A model generated the notes under the pieces. The model saw only the letters and a list, made by a program, of their open reading frames with translations, had not been told where the DNA came from and did not search any database. From contig NZ_JAJERB010000003.1 in the NCBI RefSeq assembly GCF_020685205.1, positions 434,001 to 498,000 of the forward strand: a stretch of DNA of 64,000 nt, in the 5' to 3' direction. This document shows positions 60,495 to 64,000 of the stretch, piece by piece. The number at the start of each line of letters is the position of its first letter. Within the stretch, counting starts at the first letter, position 1. The translations under genes were made by a program, and so were the position numbers. The stretch comes from Hymenobacter translucens (GTDB lineage: Bacteria > Bacteroidota > Bacteroidia > Cytophagales > Hymenobacteraceae).

Positions 60495-63400
60495 ATGCGC
60501 ACACTTTTACTGCGCAGCTTTTTGCTGCTGGTACTGCTTCTCGGATTCCGGGCCCTGCCGGCTTCGGCTTCCCACCTCTTCGGAGGGGAGATGAAGTACC
60601 GCTACCTCGGGTCCAACGGCCCGGCCAATGCCCCGTTTCGCTACGAGATATCGGTGTTTATCTACGTGAACACGGCCAGCCCGGCCACCCCACCCGACCC
60701 GCTGGACCCGAGTAAGCACATCGGAAAAGTGTCGGCCCCAGTTAACTTTTACAACAAGTCGCAGAACAACTCACTGATTTTCACGATCAATATTCCGCGC
60801 ACCAGCTACGCCTACATCGTGCCCCCCAGCCCGGGCGGCTGCCCACCCGCCGGGGGCTCCCCACCCCTGACGCTGGTCAAGTACATCCAGGTGGTGAACC
60901 TGCCGGTATCCTTTTCCGGCTACTACGCCACCTTCACCGATATTGCCCGCAACAACGACGTAACCAACATTCTGAATCCGGGCAACACCAACATGACGCT
61001 GTTTGTGGACATGGCGCCCCCGCTGATTCCGAACTCGTCGCCCTCCTTTTCCGACACGGCCGTAGCCGTCATCTGTGCCGGCGACACGAGCATTATCCTC
61101 AATAACGCCTTCGACGCCGACGGGGACCGGCTGATCTACTCGTTTGGGGTACCGTACCAGGGCAGCCCCGGCGGGGTGTTCAACCCGCCCCCGGCGCCCA
61201 TCACGTATTTCAACAACACGTACAGCGTGACCCGCCCCTTCGGCAGCGGCCCGGGAAACTATGCGGCCCTGAATGCCAGTACGGGACTAGGCCAGTACGC
61301 AGCCCCGGCCCCGGGTAACTTCGCCGTCGCCGTGGATGTCAAGGAATACCGAACAATCAACGGGCAGGAAATTCTGGTTGGGTCCACCCGACGAGATATC
61401 CAGCTCGTGGCGAGGACCTGCCTTGCGAACAATGCCCCGGTTTTCTCAAGCACCTCCACCCCGCTCCGCAACTTCACCATTGAGGAAGGCCAGAGCCTGA
61501 GCTTCAACCTGGCTGCCACGGACCCGGACGGAAACCAATCGATTTCTATCCGCGTGAACAGTGCCCTGCTCGATGGATCGGGGGGCTTCGACGCAACATT
61601 CAACAACAACCCGGGCACGGTGCTGCCCGGCAACCCCACCGGCACGGCCAACGTGACGGCTACCGGGACCGTGAGCGGCCTGTTCCGCTTTAACTCCACC
61701 TGCGGCACTGCCCGCCGCACGCCCTACGACGTGGTGGTTACCATCACGGACAACGTCTGCGGCAGCAAAAGCCGCTCGGAGGTGTTTCAGATTCTGGTTA
61801 ACAAGGGCCCCTCGCCTACCAAGGTAGACGGGGACAGCGTCATCTGCGACCGGAATCAGGTTCGGACCTACTCGGCCCTGGGCCCGGCCGCCAACAGCTA
61901 CCGGTGGACGGTACTCGGCGGCACGGTTCAGGGTCCGGCCACGGGCAACACCGTTCAGGTGATCTGGAACGGCACCGGTGCCGGCCGCGTCGTAGCGAAG
62001 GGCGTTTCGTCCTTCGGCTGCCTTTCCGACTCGGCCACCCGCAACGTGGACATCCGCCCCTCCAGCTCGCTGGCCGTCAGCCCCAGCACCAACATCTGCC
62101 TCGGGTCCTCGACTACGCTGACGGCAACCGGCGGCCAGAACTTTACCTGGACCGGGGGCAACCAGACCTTCACCGGCCCCAGCATCACGGTCAGCCCTAC
62201 CCAGACGACTACCTACACCGTAACCTCCACGGATGGGGTCTGCACTGCTACCCGGCAGGTGACCGTAACGGTGAATCCGCTGCCCGTCGTGAATGCCGGT
62301 GCCAACCGGACTGTCTGCTCGGGCGAGACGACCACGCTGGGCTCAGCCGCTGTTGCTGGTCAGACCTACCAGTGGAGCCCCGCCACCGGCCTGAGCAGCA
62401 GCACTGCTGCTCAGCCTACGTTCAGCATGACCAACACCGGTCCGGCGCCCATCGTCCAGACCTACATGGTAACCGCTACCACGACCCAGGGCTGCACAGC
62501 TACCAGCACCGTCACCATCACGGTGAACCCGGCCGCTACTGCCGACGCCGGACCAAACCGCGCGGTTTGCTCGGGTGAGTCGACCGTATTGGGAACCGCG
62601 GCTTCTGCCCTACCCCAGACCTACTCGTGGAGCCCGGCGACGGGGCTAAGCAGCGCCACTGCCGCCCAGCCTACGTTCCTGCTCACCAACACGACCTCGG
62701 CGCCGCAGACGTACACCTACACGCTGACGACCACAACCGACGCCGGCTGCACCGCGACGAGCACGGTAACGGTTACCGTGAACCAGGCCGCCGTAGCAGT
62801 TGCCGGTATTAACCGGGCCGTGTGCTCCGGAGAGTCTACTACGCTGGGTTCGGCAGCTGTTGCCGGTCAGACCTACTCGTGGAGCCCGGCAACGGGGTTG
62901 AGCAGCGCCACTGCCGCCCAGCCTACGTTCCTGCTCAACAACACGACCTCGGCGCCTATCGTCCAGACTTATACCCTGACCGCTACCACGGCCCAGGGCT
63001 GCACGGCGACGAGCACGGTAACGGTCACGGTGAACCCGGCTGCGGTGGCTGATGCGGGCCCGGCCCGCACGTTCTGCTCCGGCGGCACGGCGTCGCTGGG
63101 CAACGCGGCCAGCGTGGTCGCCGGCACCACCTATGCGTGGAGCCCGGCCACGGGCCTGAGCAGCGCCACCTCGGCCACGCCCAGCGTCACGCTCACCAAC
63201 ACCGGCCCGGCGCCCATCACCCAGACCTACACGCTGACGACCACAACCGACGCCGGCTGCACCGCGACGAGCACGGTAACGGTGACCGTGAACCAGGCCG
63301 CCGTAGCTAACGCCGGTACTAACCGGGCAGTTTGCTCGGGCGAGACGACCACGCTGGGCTCAGCCGCTGTTGCTGGTCAGACCTACCAGTGGAGCCCCGC

Positions 63401-64000
63401 CACCGGCCTGAGCAGCAGCACTGCTGCCCAGCCCGTGTTTGAGGTTACGAATACAACCTCCGCGCCGCAGACCTTCACCTACACCCTGACCGCCACCACG
63501 GCCCAGGGCTGCACAGCTACCAGCGCGGTAACCGTTACCGTGAACCAGGCGGCTCAGGCCAATGCCGGTACCAACCGGGCAGTTTGCTCCGGAGAGTCTA
63601 CTACGCTCGGCTCAGCTGCCGTCGCCGGCCAGACCTACCAGTGGAGCCCGGCCGCGAATCTGAGCAGCGCCACGTCCGCCCAACCGGTGTTCCAGGCCAT
63701 CAACATGACCTCGGGCCCGCAGACGTTCACGTACACCGTCACGGCTACGACGGCCCAGGGCTGCGTGGCCACCAGCACGGTAACCGTAACGGTGAACCAG
63801 GCCGCCCAGGCTGTTGCCGGCACGAGCCGGGCTGTTTGCTCGGGCGAGACGACTACGCTGGGTTCGGCGGCCGTTGCCGGCCAGACCTACTCGTGGAGCC
63901 CCGCCACCGGCCTGAGTAGCGCCACTGCCGCCCAGCCTACGTTCCTGCTGACCAATACCGGCCCGGCGCCTATCGTCCAGACCTACACCCTGACTGCTAC
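60495..64000 (+). CDS. Giant repeat-rich surface protein (3' end outside window)
   Basis: A frame open from the ATG at 60495 to the window end (1168 codons, no stop). A signal peptide ends near 'LPASAS', followed at once by 'HLFGGEMKYRYLG', a common opening of Bacteroidota gliding-associated/PKD surface proteins. Residues 25-430 form a beta-rich N-terminal region; residues 430-590 hold Ig/PKD-like domains ('YRWTVLGGTVQGPA', 'FTWTGGNQTFTG'). From about residue 598 seven near-identical 84-86 residue repeats follow, each with 'NRAVCSGETTTLGSAAVAG', 'WSPATGLSSAT' and 'GCTATSTVTVTVN'; the seventh is cut by the window. A T9SS sorting domain, likely type B, is expected downstream. Probable role: adhesion or gliding. 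Confidence 0.9.
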   Translation, partial: MRTLLLRSFLLLVLLLGFRALPASASHLFGGEMKYRYLGSNGPANAPFRYEISVFIYVNTASPATPPDPLDPSKHIGKVSAPVNFYNKSQNNSLIFTINIPRTSYAYIVPPSPGGCPPAGGSPPLTLVKYIQVVNLPVSFSGYYATFTDIARNNDVTNILNPGNTNMTLFVDMAPPLIPNSSPSFSDTAVAVICAGDTSIILNNAFDADGDRLIYSFGVPYQGSPGGVFNPPPAPITYFNNTYSVTRPFGSGPGNYAALNASTGLGQYAAPAPGNFAVAVDVKEYRTINGQEILVGSTRRDIQLVARTCLANNAPVFSSTSTPLRNFTIEEGQSLSFNLAATDPDGNQSISIRVNSALLDGSGGFDATFNNNPGTVLPGNPTGTANVTATGTVSGLFRFNSTCGTARRTPYDVVVTITDNVCGSKSRSEVFQILVNKGPSPTKVDGDSVICDRNQVRTYSALGPAANSYRWTVLGGTVQGPATGNTVQVIWNGTGAGRVVAKGVSSFGCLSDSATRNVDIRPSSSLAVSPSTNICLGSSTTLTATGGQNFTWTGGNQTFTGPSITVSPTQTTTYTVTSTDGVCTATRQVTVTVNPLPVVNAGANRTVCSGETTTLGSAAVAGQTYQWSPATGLSSSTAAQPTFSMTNTGPAPIVQTYMVTATTTQGCTATSTVTITVNPAATADAGPNRAVCSGESTVLGTAASALPQTYSWSPATGLSSATAAQPTFLLTNTTSAPQTYTYTLTTTTDAGCTATSTVTVTVNQAAVAVAGINRAVCSGESTTLGSAAVAGQTYSWSPATGLSSATAAQPTFLLNNTTSAPIVQTYTLTATTAQGCTATSTVTVTVNPAAVADAGPARTFCSGGTASLGNAASVVAGTTYAWSPATGLSSATSATPSVTLTNTGPAPITQTYTLTTTTDAGCTATSTVTVTVNQAAVANAGTNRAVCSGETTTLGSAAVAGQTYQWSPATGLSSSTAAQPVFEVTNTTSAPQTFTYTLTATTAQGCTATSAVTVTVNQAAQANAGTNRAVCSGESTTLGSAAVAGQTYQWSPAANLSSATSAQPVFQAINMTSGPQTFTYTVTATTAQGCVATSTVTVTVNQAAQAVAGTSRAVCSGETTTLGSAAVAGQTYSWSPATGLSSATAAQPTFLLTNTGPAPIVQTYTLTA
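62286..64000 (+). repeat. Seven 252-258 bp tandem repeats in the surface-protein gene
   Basis: Repeat starts at 62286, 62538, 62793, 63045, 63303, 63555 and 63807 (last incomplete). Spacing varies by whole codons. Units differ, but unit 1 (62316-62410) and unit 5 (63333-63427) share 95 identical bases. Confidence 0.92.

Noticed and set aside
62286..64000. Possible integron or mobile repeat cassette
   Set aside because: The units are in-frame protein domains within one continuous coding sequence, with no recombination sites or ends.

Overview
The window is high-GC bacterial chromosome from a member of the Bacteroidota. Hymenobacter or a close relative is my best guess; this is inference, not a database match. 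The signs are TAnnTTTG-type -7 promoter elements, weak Shine-Dalgarno sequences, secreted multidomain proteins with type A type IX secretion (T9SS) C-terminal tails, a TonB-dependent receptor with a carboxypeptidase-like N-terminal domain, many lipoproteins and FtsX-type ABC permeases with two transmembrane modules. No rRNA, CRISPR array, complete insertion sequence, integrase or phage structural gene was seen. One tRNA (Lys, anticodon TTT) is present.

Layout. 1-7.4 kb: the end of an ABC permease, a secreted metallo-beta-lactamase-fold hydrolase, a ThuA-like lipoprotein and a large AsmA-like protein. 7.5-12.9 kb: a 1802-residue modular secreted pectate lyase with two family 3 carbohydrate-binding modules. 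13.4-18.5 kb: an M61 peptidase, and a MarR regulator divergent from a TonB-dependent receptor across a good promoter. 18.6-26.5 kb: two paralogous lipoproteins, a GreA/GreB-like factor, a Sel1 lipoprotein, a lone RecE-like nuclease, a DUF885 peptidase-like lipoprotein and an M28 peptidase.

27.6-38.1 kb is the clearest functional unit. On the minus strand lie preA, preT, beta-ureidopropionase, dihydropyrimidinase, a small unknown secreted protein, a class III aminotransferase and a methylmalonate-semialdehyde-type dehydrogenase. Together they can take uracil or thymine through dihydropyrimidine, the N-carbamoyl-beta-amino acid and the beta-amino acid to a semialdehyde and then acetyl- or propionyl-CoA. 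A LacI-family regulator is divergent, and a perfect 12-bp palindrome lies between it and the dehydrogenase gene. Two copies of a 105-116 bp palindromic repeat sit in junctions of this cluster and a third copy is at 24.8 kb. Two other intergenic regions are almost entirely enclosed by inverted repeats of different sequence.

38-52.7 kb: a secreted unknown protein, a secreted amidase with CUB and PPC domains, a DoxX/HxlR divergent pair, an OmpA-family protein, a trypsin-fold protein, a soluble hybrid histidine kinase carrying eleven 21-residue tandem repeats, a second pectate lyase, a metallophosphoesterase and a small VbhA-like protein. 53-54.7 kb: a PAS histidine kinase with a single-domain response regulator. 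54.8-55.8 kb looks degraded and less GC-rich, and abuts the 3' end of tRNA-Lys. 56-64 kb: a TPR/SH3 membrane protein, a short-chain dehydrogenase, a GEVED/PKD T9SS cargo protein and the start of a giant repeat-rich surface protein that runs off the window.

The overall picture is a free-living heterotroph that degrades plant pectin, peptides and peptidoglycan outside the cell and recycles pyrimidines inside it.
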